DNA of 64,000 nucleotides from CAJXWH01 sp964343365. Lineage in GTDB: Bacteria > Pseudomonadota > Gammaproteobacteria > Arenicellales > UBA868. Below the pieces are notes generated by a model. The model did not search any database. It was given only the letters and a program-made list of their open reading frames with translations, and was not told the origin of the DNA. The DNA lies in the NCBI GenBank assembly GCA_964343365.1, contig CAYFJI010000001.1, positions 42,292 through 106,291 of the forward strand, given 5' to 3'. The first letter of the stretch is position 1, and every line of letters begins with the position of its first letter. Shown piece by piece: positions 10,301 through 19,252 of the stretch. The position numbers and the translations under genes are program-made.

Positions 10301-10566
10301 TCCTATATAGAGAAGGAATGTGCAGAATTTTAAGATTTTTCCCACGTACGTCTTGGGTGTATGCTAAATCCCGAATTGATCCTTTAGCTTCAGCAAAAGC
10401 GGAGTGGTATGGATCAACAAAATACCCAGGAGAACAAAAAGATAATTATTTTTCTCTTGCTTTTCGCGATAATCTAGATTCAGCTCTTAATGAAGAATTC
10501 GAATCAGTAGCAAAGAGAATATTTGTTCCTCTAATAGAGGATTTCGTTAAAGAGGACAACAATTGA
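7372..10566 (+). CDS. recC: Exodeoxyribonuclease V gamma subunit
   Basis: RecC of the RecBCD helicase-nuclease, the subunit that recognises Chi and splits the duplex. The 1064-residue protein is slightly shorter than E. coli RecC (1122). The N-terminus (LRIGNQLEQLSNRLI, then GMAVARWLSLRMAQQTGISAN) matches the inactivated-helicase start of RecC. VTGAVMFASLSQGNIVPAQV and LGLNQDSFPRR match the degenerate helicase motifs V/VI region. I chose ATG 7372 over an in-frame TTG at 7360 because RecC proteins begin with this strand. Its stop overlaps the recB start. Confidence 0.93.
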   Translation: MLHLRIGNQLEQLSNRLIVDLGRPAKSVFDPEPVIVPGMAVARWLSLRMAQQTGISANIFWQLPADLVWFLFQKILKNVPKTNGFTSDALVWRIYDAFSDIQFISKHESLRNYLEEGDPIKRWQLSEKIGQLFEQYLIYRPDWIFEWERKSINHWQAELWVYLIDKGVAEHWLILQNKMLQLLDTDESILVTLPERINIFAVPTLSTVYLNMLQVLSRHIDVVVYHNNFTKIHWVWTKSIFDSNDHEKQLISNSELFKDEQETNALLFAMGRQCSEQMNLLIELDSLVEEEFIMPSVTGLLGCIQKDVFIARIPIKNSKFEVNESDKSLQIHICHGIMREVEVLHDQILDVLQTNKDLSPSDILVLAPDIEVYAPYISSIFGSASGDCRVPWHLKNSVSIHGGSLIDTFFLLLDLPFHRFEIDKIGEILEGNSLRSRFKISDIDKEKILSWIKDIGIYWEFDQHEIDELNSLILHKYTWKAGIDRLLLSYAYGKDVTSLPEFSSAIEFDQEEAATIGCLKTIIDKLLCLRQDLKNPRRLNDWVDLSNKIIEEFFEIDNEIDDIILLRKSLEEFLKISTAGHSLTDMSLVVFREALRKNIKKQPATQQVTGAVMFASLSQGNIVPAQVIYILGLNQDSFPRRENRYIFDLIKMYPRVGDKRLRDEDGHAFFEAILSARHRLYLSYVGRDATDETEYLPSALLSALIDYIDEICKKNNGVSGSTAITTNHPLHPFSFDYYNKFAKNIFSYSNNFMPPMKADPLPIRPLLRESLPPISDEYISLERLNRFFLNPSRMLIKDRLGIHLERPKDVASIFEPIAFARSTRRRVTDFVVNARLHDESYECVFNRLKISGKMPVGISAELLLDDVWLETTSLVSKLRPFISECFTKNKKIEINVDGMQLNDVIPDFGDNGLIRYTVTDSNEAFFPIKLIEFWILHLAANSISEGPSIATRIFTPKKNFSLRPTVHSLELLKDLVLLYREGMCRILRFFPRTSWVYAKSRIDPLASAKAEWYGSTKYPGEQKDNYFSLAFRDNLDSALNEEFESVAKRIFVPLIEDFVKEDNN

Positions 10567-13500
10567 CTTTAAGTCCTTTTGATATTTCGACAGTACAGCT
10601 TGAAGGGATGATCTTAATTGAAGCATCGGCTGGCACTGGTAAGACCTATGCTATAACTTCACTCTACATTCGATTACTTCTAGAACGTAAATTATCAGTC
10701 AAAAATATTCTAGTAGTGACCTATACTCGGGCTGCCACCAATGATTTACGAAAACGAATTCGCCAAAAAATAAAAAGCACTGTTCGAGAGTTAGAGGATG
10801 AATCAAATATATCAGATAGTTGGTTGAATATATTTTTATGCGATTCTCTTGATATTGATCAAGCACGGAGAAATTTACGAAGAGCTTTGTTGGAATTTGA
10901 CCAGGCTGCAATTTTTACGATGCACGGTTTTTGTCAGCAAGTTTTGTCCGATACTGCTTTTGAAACTAGGCAATCGTTTTTTACTGAAATTATACCGGAC
11001 GAAACTAAATTACTCGATGAAGTGGTTAATGATTATTGGAGAAAGGAGATTTATTCAGCGTCGAGACTGTGGGTTAGTTGGTTGCAAAACAAAAAAATAG
11101 TAAAACCAATTGATTTACAAAAAATTGTAAGGAATATACTAGGCAAGCCTTATGTTGAATTTGTGACCATTAATAACAAAAAAAATGAACAATATTTTGA
11201 TCAAGGTAAACAGAAAAACTTGGAGCAGCTTGAAGAAAGAGTGAATCTGATTTTTCAAAAACTTGCTTTAGTTTGGCAAGATTCGAAGGAAGTGATAGCT
11301 GAGATGCTTATATCTGATCAAAACTTAAATCGAGTGAGGTATCCGAAGAGTAGCATTCCTCGATGGATCGAGGACATTGATCTTTTAGTAGTGAATAGAA
11401 GAATCAATTATAACTTCTGGAAAAAATTAGGTTTTTTCCATAAATTTTGCTCATCGTTTCTGGTGAGTGGTAAGGCTACCAGAGAAGGAGGTAATCCACC
11501 GACACATGTATTTTTTGATGTATGTGATGAGCTGACTGAAACGTTGGCGAAGCTAGAGTCGGTTTATCAGGAAAATTTTATAATTTGGAAAGCCAATCTG
11601 CTTGATTTTGTGAATCAAACCATCTCGAAACGAAAAATTAAACTACAGCTTAAATCCTATGATGATTTGTTACTCGACCTACAGTATGCCCTTCAAGGCC
11701 AAGGTGGAGCACAACTAATAAAAAGACTTCAGCGAGATTATCTGGCTATTTTGATTGATGAGTTTCAAGATACTGATCCAGTTCAGTTGGACATATTTCG
11801 TTCGATTCATTACAAATCTAAAAACCCCTTTTTTATGGTTGGCGATCCGAAGCAAGCAATATATTCGTTTCGTGGCGCTGATATTTTTTCTTATTTAACA
11901 GCCCACCAGATCGTAGATGCCAAATACACTCTTTTGGAAAATTATAGATCTGTCCCTGGCTTGGTAAATGCAGTTAATTCACTTTTTACCAAGATAGATA
12001 AGATTGATTCCTTTTTTTTTAAAGAAATCACGTTTTCTGAAGTGTCTTCGATGGGGACTATTCCAGAATACAGCATTAATGAAAAGATGTATCCGCCAAT
12101 GGTAATTTGGCCAATCAGAGGAAAAGAGAAACAGAAAAATTTGTCTAAAGAGCAGGCTAGGAATGATTGCGCGGAAGCTGTAAGTGCAGAGGTAGTAAGA
12201 ATATTAAGCAGTGACGCAACTTTAGGTGGCAGAGCGGTGCGACCAGATGATATCGCAATATTGGTTCGAACCCACTACGAAGGTGAGCTAATTGAAAAAA
12301 CATTGGAAAGGGTTGGAATACCGAACATGCGAAATCTTCAAAAAAGTGTTTATCAGACTGATGAGGTAATAGAATTACAAAGTGTCCTTATGGCTATAGA
12401 AAAGCCTAGAAATCTGAGCTTGATGAAGGCCGCATTGTTAACAAGTTTTTATGATTACGATGTGCAGGATATCTCCAATTGGTCTGAGGTGGATCAGCTT
12501 TTACATACAGTGACAGATGAATTCCAGCACTATCGGGAGACCTGGAGCAAAAATGGTCTAATGCGAATGTTCCGCGAATTTGCTACTAAAAACAATACTT
12601 TTCAGCGGTTGCTATCTCGAAAAAACGGTGATCGCAAGTTGACCAATATATTTCATCTTGTCGAACTGATTGAGGCCCATTTTGGCACAAAGCATGATCT
12701 CGGTTCGGTAATCAGATGGTTGTCAAAACAATCAAAAGATTCAACAACACAGGGAAAAGAAACGCTCATTCGTTTAGAGAGTGACTGCGCGCGAGTCAAG
12801 ATCATGACACTCCATAGCAGTAAGGGTTTGCAATTCCCAATAGTTTTTCTTCCATTTTCATGGGAAGGAGAATTTCAGCATTCTCATTTCGATACTGTCT
12901 TATTTCATGATACTGAAAGATCGAATTTGTTAACGGTAGATTTTGGATCACAGAGGGAGAATTTTGAAAAAAATAGATTACGCTCTATTGAAGAACAATT
13001 AGCTGAGAATTTAAGATTGTTATATGTAGGGCTTACGCGAGCTGAAAGTCGATGTTATTTTACTTGGGGTCCAGTCAAAGGCGCTGATACCTCTGCTTTG
13101 GCATGGCTTTTGCATCGCCCTAAAGGAATGGAGATCGACGGAGGCAGAATCAATAAACTTAAACAACAGTTTCCAAAGTTGATTGAAGAAGATTATTTAG
13201 ACAATTTAAATAGTTTTGCGCAGCAAGCGCCAAAATCGATCATAGTAGAAAAAATGCCAATTTTAACTAAGGGACTAGTTTACGATAAGTGCTCCATTCC
13301 AGAATTTTCTGCGCGTACAATTGATAGAGAAGTTGGAAAAGCGTGGTCACTTACTAGTTTTAGCGGCTTAACAGCTGGTCGGGATGCAAATGCTCCAGAT
13401 TATGATACAACAGGTAAATTATTCTCGGGGTCAGATAAGGACACTGATGGCAGAAAAGACATTTTTTCATTTCCAAAGGGCAGGCGTTCTGGTACTTGCA

Positions 13501-14198
13501 TTCATAAAATATTCGAAGAAATAGATTTTTCAGAAAGAAATACAGAAGCCAGAAAGGTCAAAGTTGAGGCCGCGTTACGATTTTACGGATTTAAACCAAT
13601 TTGGCTGGAAGTGATAAACAATATGCTCCTAAGAGTCTTGGAAACACCTCTTGATTCATCTGGCTCAATGGTTTTAAAAAAAATAGATCAGTCACATCGC
13701 ATTGATGAGATGGCGTTTTTTTTCCCTATAACAGAATTTCGATCGACCCATCTTATTACGATATTGAATAAACACGGATTTTTCAAAAATACGAAATTAT
13801 CAGATTCGATAAAGGAAATTAGCTTTGATCCTATTCCAGGTTTTATGAACGGTTATATTGATCTCATATTTAAAAGCAGAGGGAAATTCTGGATTGTCGA
13901 CTATAAATCAAATTATTTAGGTGATGAATTGGACAGTTATCGTCTGGAAAGATTGAATTCTGTAATGATTGAAGAGCAATATTTTTTGCAGTATTTAATT
14001 TATGTATTAGCTCTGCATCGATTTTTATCTCAGAAGTTGAGTGATTACCAATATGGAAAACATTTCGGCGGCGTGTATTATCTTTTTGTTAGAGGTATTG
14101 ATCCAAATTATCCAGGAAACGGAGTATTTTTTGATCGGCCATCAGAGGCCTTGATCGAGGATTTAGATAATCTTATAGGTGGCAAATTATTTTCATGA
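10563..14198 (+). CDS. recB: Exodeoxyribonuclease V beta subunit (helicase-nuclease)
   Basis: A 1211-residue SF1A helicase fused to a RecB-family nuclease. Helicase motifs in order: Walker A EASAGTGKTYAI (about 20-31), VVTYTRAATNDLRKRIR, motif II IDEFQDTDPVQLD, motif III VGDPKQAIYSFRGAD, motif V MTLHSSKGLQFP and motif VI LYVGLTRAESR. The C-terminal nuclease has MNGYIDLIF and VDYKSN (about 1110), holding the metal-binding aspartates and lysine, plus a downstream QYLIYVLALHR. The start is TTG, overlapping the recC stop as TTGA, so it is translationally coupled. RecB alone supplies the 3'-5' motor and the nuclease of RecBCD. Confidence 0.96.
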   Translation: MTLSPFDISTVQLEGMILIEASAGTGKTYAITSLYIRLLLERKLSVKNILVVTYTRAATNDLRKRIRQKIKSTVRELEDESNISDSWLNIFLCDSLDIDQARRNLRRALLEFDQAAIFTMHGFCQQVLSDTAFETRQSFFTEIIPDETKLLDEVVNDYWRKEIYSASRLWVSWLQNKKIVKPIDLQKIVRNILGKPYVEFVTINNKKNEQYFDQGKQKNLEQLEERVNLIFQKLALVWQDSKEVIAEMLISDQNLNRVRYPKSSIPRWIEDIDLLVVNRRINYNFWKKLGFFHKFCSSFLVSGKATREGGNPPTHVFFDVCDELTETLAKLESVYQENFIIWKANLLDFVNQTISKRKIKLQLKSYDDLLLDLQYALQGQGGAQLIKRLQRDYLAILIDEFQDTDPVQLDIFRSIHYKSKNPFFMVGDPKQAIYSFRGADIFSYLTAHQIVDAKYTLLENYRSVPGLVNAVNSLFTKIDKIDSFFFKEITFSEVSSMGTIPEYSINEKMYPPMVIWPIRGKEKQKNLSKEQARNDCAEAVSAEVVRILSSDATLGGRAVRPDDIAILVRTHYEGELIEKTLERVGIPNMRNLQKSVYQTDEVIELQSVLMAIEKPRNLSLMKAALLTSFYDYDVQDISNWSEVDQLLHTVTDEFQHYRETWSKNGLMRMFREFATKNNTFQRLLSRKNGDRKLTNIFHLVELIEAHFGTKHDLGSVIRWLSKQSKDSTTQGKETLIRLESDCARVKIMTLHSSKGLQFPIVFLPFSWEGEFQHSHFDTVLFHDTERSNLLTVDFGSQRENFEKNRLRSIEEQLAENLRLLYVGLTRAESRCYFTWGPVKGADTSALAWLLHRPKGMEIDGGRINKLKQQFPKLIEEDYLDNLNSFAQQAPKSIIVEKMPILTKGLVYDKCSIPEFSARTIDREVGKAWSLTSFSGLTAGRDANAPDYDTTGKLFSGSDKDTDGRKDIFSFPKGRRSGTCIHKIFEEIDFSERNTEARKVKVEAALRFYGFKPIWLEVINNMLLRVLETPLDSSGSMVLKKIDQSHRIDEMAFFFPITEFRSTHLITILNKHGFFKNTKLSDSIKEISFDPIPGFMNGYIDLIFKSRGKFWIVDYKSNYLGDELDSYRLERLNSVMIEEQYFLQYLIYVLALHRFLSQKLSDYQYGKHFGGVYYLFVRGIDPNYPGNGVFFDRPSEALIEDLDNLIGGKLFS

Positions 14199-15943
14199 TG
14201 GAGCAAATCAATATGGCGTGGAATCAGGGCTTACTTAGCGATATTGCCTTTCATTTTTGTGGGCTAATATCGCGTCTAGAACCAAATTCCAATCACGAAT
14301 TAGTGCTTGCAGCTGCCTTAGTTACAGAAAATTCTGTGTTAGGAAAAACATGTCTTGATCTAAACAAGGTCGCAGATACTCTGATTTTTGGAGAGGTTAA
14401 GCATGCCTCGTTTGTAGCCCCTACTATTAATCACTGGCTCGCGGCGTTACGTCAGTCGAGCCTGGTTGGAACTTATGAGATGGAGCGCCCTCTGGTATTG
14501 GAAGACGATAACCGACTCTATTTGTATCGTTATAGACATTTAGAAAAAAGGTTGGCTGCTAGTATAAAAATTAGATGTGAAATGGCAGATTTTCCAATTG
14601 AAGTTAATAAAATAGAACATGTCCTATCAAAAATATTTCCTAGTCTCGAGGATAATTCAGCGCAGAGGAAGGCTGCGGCTTATGCTATTCGTAAGCCCTT
14701 AACTATCATCAGTGGTCGCCCAGGTACTGGCAAGACTTCTACGGTGGTATATATTTTGGCGTTGTTAAAAGCTCTGGAGTTGGTAGAACCAGGTCGAATA
14801 GCACTTTCCGCTCCGACAGGGAAGGCTGCAATACGGTTGCGAGAATCAGTGCGCAGAGTTTCTAGGAATATTTTGGGTGAAGGTGATTGGATGTCGATAG
14901 AGGCTATGACTTTACATCGTTTACTCGGCCATCAACGCAATAGCGCCCGTCCTTTTTATGGCAGCCATAGACCAGCTCCCTTTGATGTTGTTGTGATTGA
15001 TGAGGCTTCGATGGGTGGCCTATCGTTGATGACCCATTTGTTTGAATCTCTTATGCCGACGTGTCGTCTAATTCTTTTGGGCGATCATAACCAGTTGTCT
15101 TCAGTAGATGTTGGAACTGTATTTAAAGACATATGTGATGCTGCGCAGTTCAAACCGTTATCAGATTCTCTAATTGAATTAAAGAAAAGTTGGAGATTTT
15201 CGAAGGGAAGCCATATAGGGCGTTTTGCTACTGCAGTGACTAATTCTGATACTAAATCTATCCTTAAAATACTTGGTGATGATATGCAATCTGAAGTCAT
15301 CTTTAGGGAGTACAAATCACTGGAGCAGCTAGGAAAAATGATTGAACAACAATGTTTGGATAGCTTTTCGGATCGTATAGATATGGCTATCCGCTGTACC
15401 TCGCCACCTGAGATGTTTGAAGCGTTTTCAAAAATTCAATTGTTGGGTGTTCAAAAAAGAGGAATTGGTGGTGTCGATTCACTGAACCAAATTGTGACGA
15501 GACAGCTATTTCTTAGGGGTTTAATACCAAAAAATGAATCGTTCTATCCAGGTCAGCCCATCTTGATTACACAGAATAATTATGACCTAGGATTATTTAA
15601 TGGCGATATCGGAGTTGTGTTAAAGGATGCGAACAACGGATTTTTGCAGACGATTTTTCGGGGTACCGATACCAGTTGGTTTCCTATAAAAAACCAATTA
15701 CTTCCTCCGTATGAACAAATGTATGCTATGACAGTGCATAAGGCGCAAGGTTCAGAATTTGAACGAGTTATAATTATATTGCCACTTGCCACATCTCCTA
15801 TACTGTCTCGCGAGCTTCTCTATACTGCTATCACTAGAGCAACACGGCAGGTTGAAATTTGGGGTGCCAAGCCGCATCTGTATTCTGTTATAGATAATGA
15901 TAGTGTCGATAACACGAATTATCGGAATCATCTTTTTATTTAG
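14195..15943 (+). CDS. recD: Exodeoxyribonuclease V alpha subunit (5'-3' helicase)
   Basis: A 582-residue SF1B helicase of RecBCD. Walker A SGRPGTGKTSTVV is near residue 172, motif II is VVIDEASMGGLSL and motif III is LGDHNQLSSVDVGTVF. The C-terminal motifs MTVHKAQGSEFERV and LLYTAITRATRQVE are intact. Its ATG overlaps the recB stop (ATGA), completing a recC-recB-recD operon with no ptrA insertion as in E. coli. The 3' end overlaps a convergent sulfotransferase gene by 4 bp. Confidence 0.95.
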   Translation: MMEQINMAWNQGLLSDIAFHFCGLISRLEPNSNHELVLAAALVTENSVLGKTCLDLNKVADTLIFGEVKHASFVAPTINHWLAALRQSSLVGTYEMERPLVLEDDNRLYLYRYRHLEKRLAASIKIRCEMADFPIEVNKIEHVLSKIFPSLEDNSAQRKAAAYAIRKPLTIISGRPGTGKTSTVVYILALLKALELVEPGRIALSAPTGKAAIRLRESVRRVSRNILGEGDWMSIEAMTLHRLLGHQRNSARPFYGSHRPAPFDVVVIDEASMGGLSLMTHLFESLMPTCRLILLGDHNQLSSVDVGTVFKDICDAAQFKPLSDSLIELKKSWRFSKGSHIGRFATAVTNSDTKSILKILGDDMQSEVIFREYKSLEQLGKMIEQQCLDSFSDRIDMAIRCTSPPEMFEAFSKIQLLGVQKRGIGGVDSLNQIVTRQLFLRGLIPKNESFYPGQPILITQNNYDLGLFNGDIGVVLKDANNGFLQTIFRGTDTSWFPIKNQLLPPYEQMYAMTVHKAQGSEFERVIIILPLATSPILSRELLYTAITRATRQVEIWGAKPHLYSVIDNDSVDNTNYRNHLFI

Positions 15944-16890
15944 TTTTTATTTATTGGGTATCCCATTTTTTCAAGTTCTAGCTGAGGGTGGGATGCAGCG
16001 AGAAGAGCATTAGATTCAGAAAAATGCTTTTTCGAAAAGTCTAAAATAATTGATGGTATAGATTGTTCATTAGTTTTGGTATGTAATTTATTAAGGCGTC
16101 TATCTATTGCTTTAAATATTCTCCAGCTCTCGGTCGAGATGATACCACCTGGATTCAGTCGAGATTTTCGGTATCTGTTCAGAATTCGGGCAAGTCCTAA
16201 AAACCGTTGCGATATTCCAACATTGATCTTAAGTTCCAAGTCAGATTCTCCCAACCCATGTAAATCCAGGGATTGATAATTACGATTAGATGCAAAATTG
16301 AGTATATCTAAAACTATCTTTGAAGCTTGATCTAGCAATTTTTCATGACAAGCTAGGTGAACATTTTCGGCGCCAAAAACATCCTCATAATATTTAACTA
16401 GATAATAGTAGTTTAGGCGATCAGTTAGCAATTTTTGTTGACTAACTCCCTCCTTTTTCAAAAAACCTGAAAGATGGTTCGTTCCTCCTAGCTGAAGATA
16501 TTCTTTGTATAAAGCCAGAATCATGCTAGGTTGATTTCGAGTAATAATAATTATTTTTGCATCGGGATCCAAATCTTTCAGCCGATGGCAATACTCTTTT
16601 GTTGATACAGTGTACGGATAAAGTAGATCGCCAGTTAACAGCTCTTCCGACAATACAAGGGTATCAAGGTTGCCCGGTGATTTGAGCTGTAACTCATTGA
16701 AGGAGCGATTAGCATGAGCATAAGAATATGTAAGTTCCCCGATTGTAATGATTTCATTCATAAAATCATACGTTTCTTCGGGATTGGAATGCCGAGGAAA
16801 GAATATTGAATTAGCTTTAGGGAAAATCGAATTTTGCAGGAAAGTACTACCGGTCTTCATGAAACCAATATGAAATACAGACTTCAACAT
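15940..16890 (-). CDS. Sulfotransferase-family protein
   Basis: A 316-residue protein with a PAPS-dependent sulfotransferase fold. The 5'-phosphosulfate-binding loop is FHIGFMKTGSTFLQ (about 6-19). A 3'-phosphate-binding strand is IIIITRNQPSMILALYKEY (about 113-131), with the arginine and serine expected there. Such enzymes transfer sulfate from PAPS to sugar or small-molecule hydroxyls. It lies last in the minus-strand operon that carries a cytidylyltransferase and a glycosyltransferase-like gene, about 150 bp after the FAD oxidoreductase gene, so a glycan or glycan-precursor acceptor is likely. Confidence 0.75.
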   Translation of the reverse strand: MLKSVFHIGFMKTGSTFLQNSIFPKANSIFFPRHSNPEETYDFMNEIITIGELTYSYAHANRSFNELQLKSPGNLDTLVLSEELLTGDLLYPYTVSTKEYCHRLKDLDPDAKIIIITRNQPSMILALYKEYLQLGGTNHLSGFLKKEGVSQQKLLTDRLNYYYLVKYYEDVFGAENVHLACHEKLLDQASKIVLDILNFASNRNYQSLDLHGLGESDLELKINVGISQRFLGLARILNRYRKSRLNPGGIISTESWRIFKAIDRRLNKLHTKTNEQSIPSIILDFSKKHFSESNALLAASHPQLELEKMGYPINKN

Positions 16891-17043
16891 ATTGTGTATT
16901 GCTGGTCTTTATTGATAGCATTCTCTGACCGGGCATTGCTAATTAACGATAATAAATTTGGAAGAGATTTTTTGTTCAAATGCATATCTAAACGAATGTG
17001 GTTGCAATGAGTACGACTATAGAGCGCAAATTTAAGGATTTTT

Positions 17044-18156
17044 TCATGACATTTCAGTTATTAAATGTTGAACTTGTTCGCCTATGGCAAGACTGGCAGA
17101 TAGCGAGGGAGAGGATAAACCAAGAAGATCGATCCAACTATTGGTTGTGTCTTTCTCAATTATTAAATCTCTGGAAGAATTCCCAGTCTGCTCAAGTTTT
17201 GGTGAAATTCCCGCAAAATATGGTTGTAAATCTTCCCTTTGAATTGTTGGAAGAAAATTTCTCACTGAAGAAAAAACAAGATCGACAGTGTTTTCTGCTA
17301 CAGACCAATCATTAGGTTTAGTTAGATATGAACAAACTGGGCCAAACTGAGTAATGCCATCCAACCTAGGAATGCAGTCTACTCGTGGCTCTGGAAACCC
17401 GGGGACAGTTGCGTTTATCACAATGTGTTTAAACAAGTTTTTTTTTGTGCTACAGGCAAAAGAGCCCTTCTCCCAGAATATCTTTGGTTGTTGTTTATGG
17501 GGGAAAATTTGATTTCTTAAATTTAAAGCCGATAGCCCAGCAGCGTTCACTATATAGCGCACTTTGGGTTTATAGTCAGTTTGTGATTCAGTGATAATTT
17601 GCCAAAAATTACCAGACCTAATCGCATTTGTAAATTTAGTGCTGTGCGCAACGATTACGTTTTTAGATTGCGCCACCTCTATCAATCTATGCGTAAATTC
17701 GATTCCGTCAAAAATTCCCGTAGATTTTGAAAATAAGGCAGCTTTTGCAACCACATTAGGAACCATTTTTCGAAAAAATTTTTGGTCATAGACAATAAGA
17801 TCTTTTACTCCATTTTCTTGCCCGTTTTGAACCACCTTTTCTAATGCGGATAATTGATTTTCAGTATTGGCAATTATAAATTTTCCACACCTACGATGTG
17901 GCACATTGTATTTTTTGACGAACTCCCACAATAATTTGTTACCTCGTACAGCTACTCGTGCTCTCATACTTCCCGGTGCATAATAGCAGCCACTATGAAC
18001 CACCCCTGGGTTATGACCAGTGATTTTTGAGGCGAACGTTCGCTCTTTTTCTAGTACGATGATTGATAAGCCGTATTTTGAGAGCGTGTAAGCACAAGCC
18101 GCCCCAACGGCACCCCCTCCAATAATTGCTATATCAGCGTCTAATTTACTTTGCAT
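17044..18156 (-). CDS. FAD-dependent oxidoreductase, L-2-hydroxyglutarate oxidase (LhgO)-like
   Basis: A 370-residue DAO-superfamily flavoenzyme. The N-terminal dinucleotide-binding motif is IAIIGGGAVGAACAYTL (about 9-25). The LhgO-type segment HNPGVVHSGCYYAPGSMRAR is followed by PHRRCGKFI. Near the C-terminus, GLSSPSLSASLAIGEQV matches the ending typical of LhgO. Members oxidise 2-hydroxy acids or related substrates. It is somewhat shorter than LhgO (about 400-420 residues) and sits 2 bp downstream of a HisC-like aminotransferase gene. It more likely oxidises a pathway intermediate here than 2-hydroxyglutarate itself. Confidence 0.75.
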   Translation of the reverse strand: MQSKLDADIAIIGGGAVGAACAYTLSKYGLSIIVLEKERTFASKITGHNPGVVHSGCYYAPGSMRARVAVRGNKLLWEFVKKYNVPHRRCGKFIIANTENQLSALEKVVQNGQENGVKDLIVYDQKFFRKMVPNVVAKAALFSKSTGIFDGIEFTHRLIEVAQSKNVIVAHSTKFTNAIRSGNFWQIITESQTDYKPKVRYIVNAAGLSALNLRNQIFPHKQQPKIFWEKGSFACSTKKNLFKHIVINATVPGFPEPRVDCIPRLDGITQFGPVCSYLTKPNDWSVAENTVDLVFSSVRNFLPTIQREDLQPYFAGISPKLEQTGNSSRDLIIEKDTTNSWIDLLGLSSPSLSASLAIGEQVQHLITEMS

Positions 18157-18158
18157 AT

Positions 18159-19238
18159 CTAATCATTAAATTGTAGTGCAATAAAGTTTTTATGAAACTG
18201 CTCCATGTGTTCTTGACTAGATCCGCTAACTGTGATTCCAGTATCAAAAGGTGGTAGCCAACCACTACGAATATGAATATTCCTTTTTTTTAGTTGTGTC
18301 TGAATTGAATCTACAATAAAAGTTTCTCCAAGTTCAACGAAAAGGTAATTAGAAACATTGCCACCATAGACTATAAAACCTTTATCAAGAAGTTTTTGTT
18401 TTAGCCAGGTCAGAGATGTCTTAATAGTGCTAACGTAGTTATCCACTATTTCTGGGTTTTCCATGAAAAAACTTGCAATTTCACCATTGGTCGTGCTTAC
18501 CTCATATCCTGAACGGTATTTTGAAATGCGTTCAATGATATGTTGCTGACTCATCATAAATCCAAATCTTATTCCAGCTAAACCGAAAGCTTTTGAAAAA
18601 GACCGCAACACTATAATATTTTCAAACTCACCAATCAAATTTTTTGCTGTTGGAGCGCCGAACGAGAAGTAAACTTCATCTATGATAAGAAGTACACCTT
18701 TTTCAAGCAGGTGTTCAGCAAGATGTCTGACATAGCTAAGATCAAAGAAGTGCTCAACTGGCATGTCAGGATTGGCAACAAATACCGCAAACGTATTTGA
18801 ATCAACTTTTTCAAAAAACTCTTCTTCGTTGATGGTATGGTCTCTTTTGTAGAGGATCTTTCGAGAGCCAATGTTGTATAAATTAGGATATATCGAATAT
18901 AGAGCGAATGTAGGATAGGGTATAACCACATTTTTCCCGGGACTCCCGAAGGCCTCATAAACCATTTTGATGGCTCCTGAAACTCCCTCAGTAATAAAAA
19001 GGCAATTTCGGTCAAGCTCTACCCAATTTTCTAATTTAGAATAATATTTTTCTACGTCTGGATAGTGACTGAGCGAGCACTGCGCGATTTTTTCCAGAAT
19101 TCCACGCTTGACGTCTTCTGAAAAAGGGTATGCTCTTTCATTTCGATCAATGCATATGTCTTCAAAGATATTTCTGTCACAATTACCCCTCTTTCTTTTT
19201 ATATCCACTAAGTCCCTAAGATTAGTATTTTTTTTCAA
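18159..19238 (-). CDS. HisC-like PLP-dependent aminotransferase
   Basis: A 359-residue fold-type I aminotransferase resembling histidinol-phosphate aminotransferase. Visible are the substrate-arm motif IDRNERAYPF, VFVANPDMPV (the family's NPNNP region), IIDEVYFSF with the PLP-pyridine aspartate, and the Schiff-base lysine in VLRSFSKAFGLAGIRFGF. The start is TTG, with AGGGA about 9 bases upstream. It lies 14 bp after the methyltransferase gene and 2 bp before the FAD oxidoreductase gene in the same operon. Genuine HisC usually sits with his genes, so I infer a dedicated surface-metabolite role. Confidence 0.8.
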   Translation of the reverse strand: MKKNTNLRDLVDIKRKRGNCDRNIFEDICIDRNERAYPFSEDVKRGILEKIAQCSLSHYPDVEKYYSKLENWVELDRNCLFITEGVSGAIKMVYEAFGSPGKNVVIPYPTFALYSIYPNLYNIGSRKILYKRDHTINEEEFFEKVDSNTFAVFVANPDMPVEHFFDLSYVRHLAEHLLEKGVLLIIDEVYFSFGAPTAKNLIGEFENIIVLRSFSKAFGLAGIRFGFMMSQQHIIERISKYRSGYEVSTTNGEIASFFMENPEIVDNYVSTIKTSLTWLKQKLLDKGFIVYGGNVSNYLFVELGETFIVDSIQTQLKKRNIHIRSGWLPPFDTGITVSGSSQEHMEQFHKNFIALQFND

Positions 19239-19252
19239 AAACGAATCCCTAT

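Noticed and set aside
16998..17315. 105-codon plus-strand ORF
   Set aside because: It lies mostly antisense to the well-supported LhgO-like gene and has no protein-like features.
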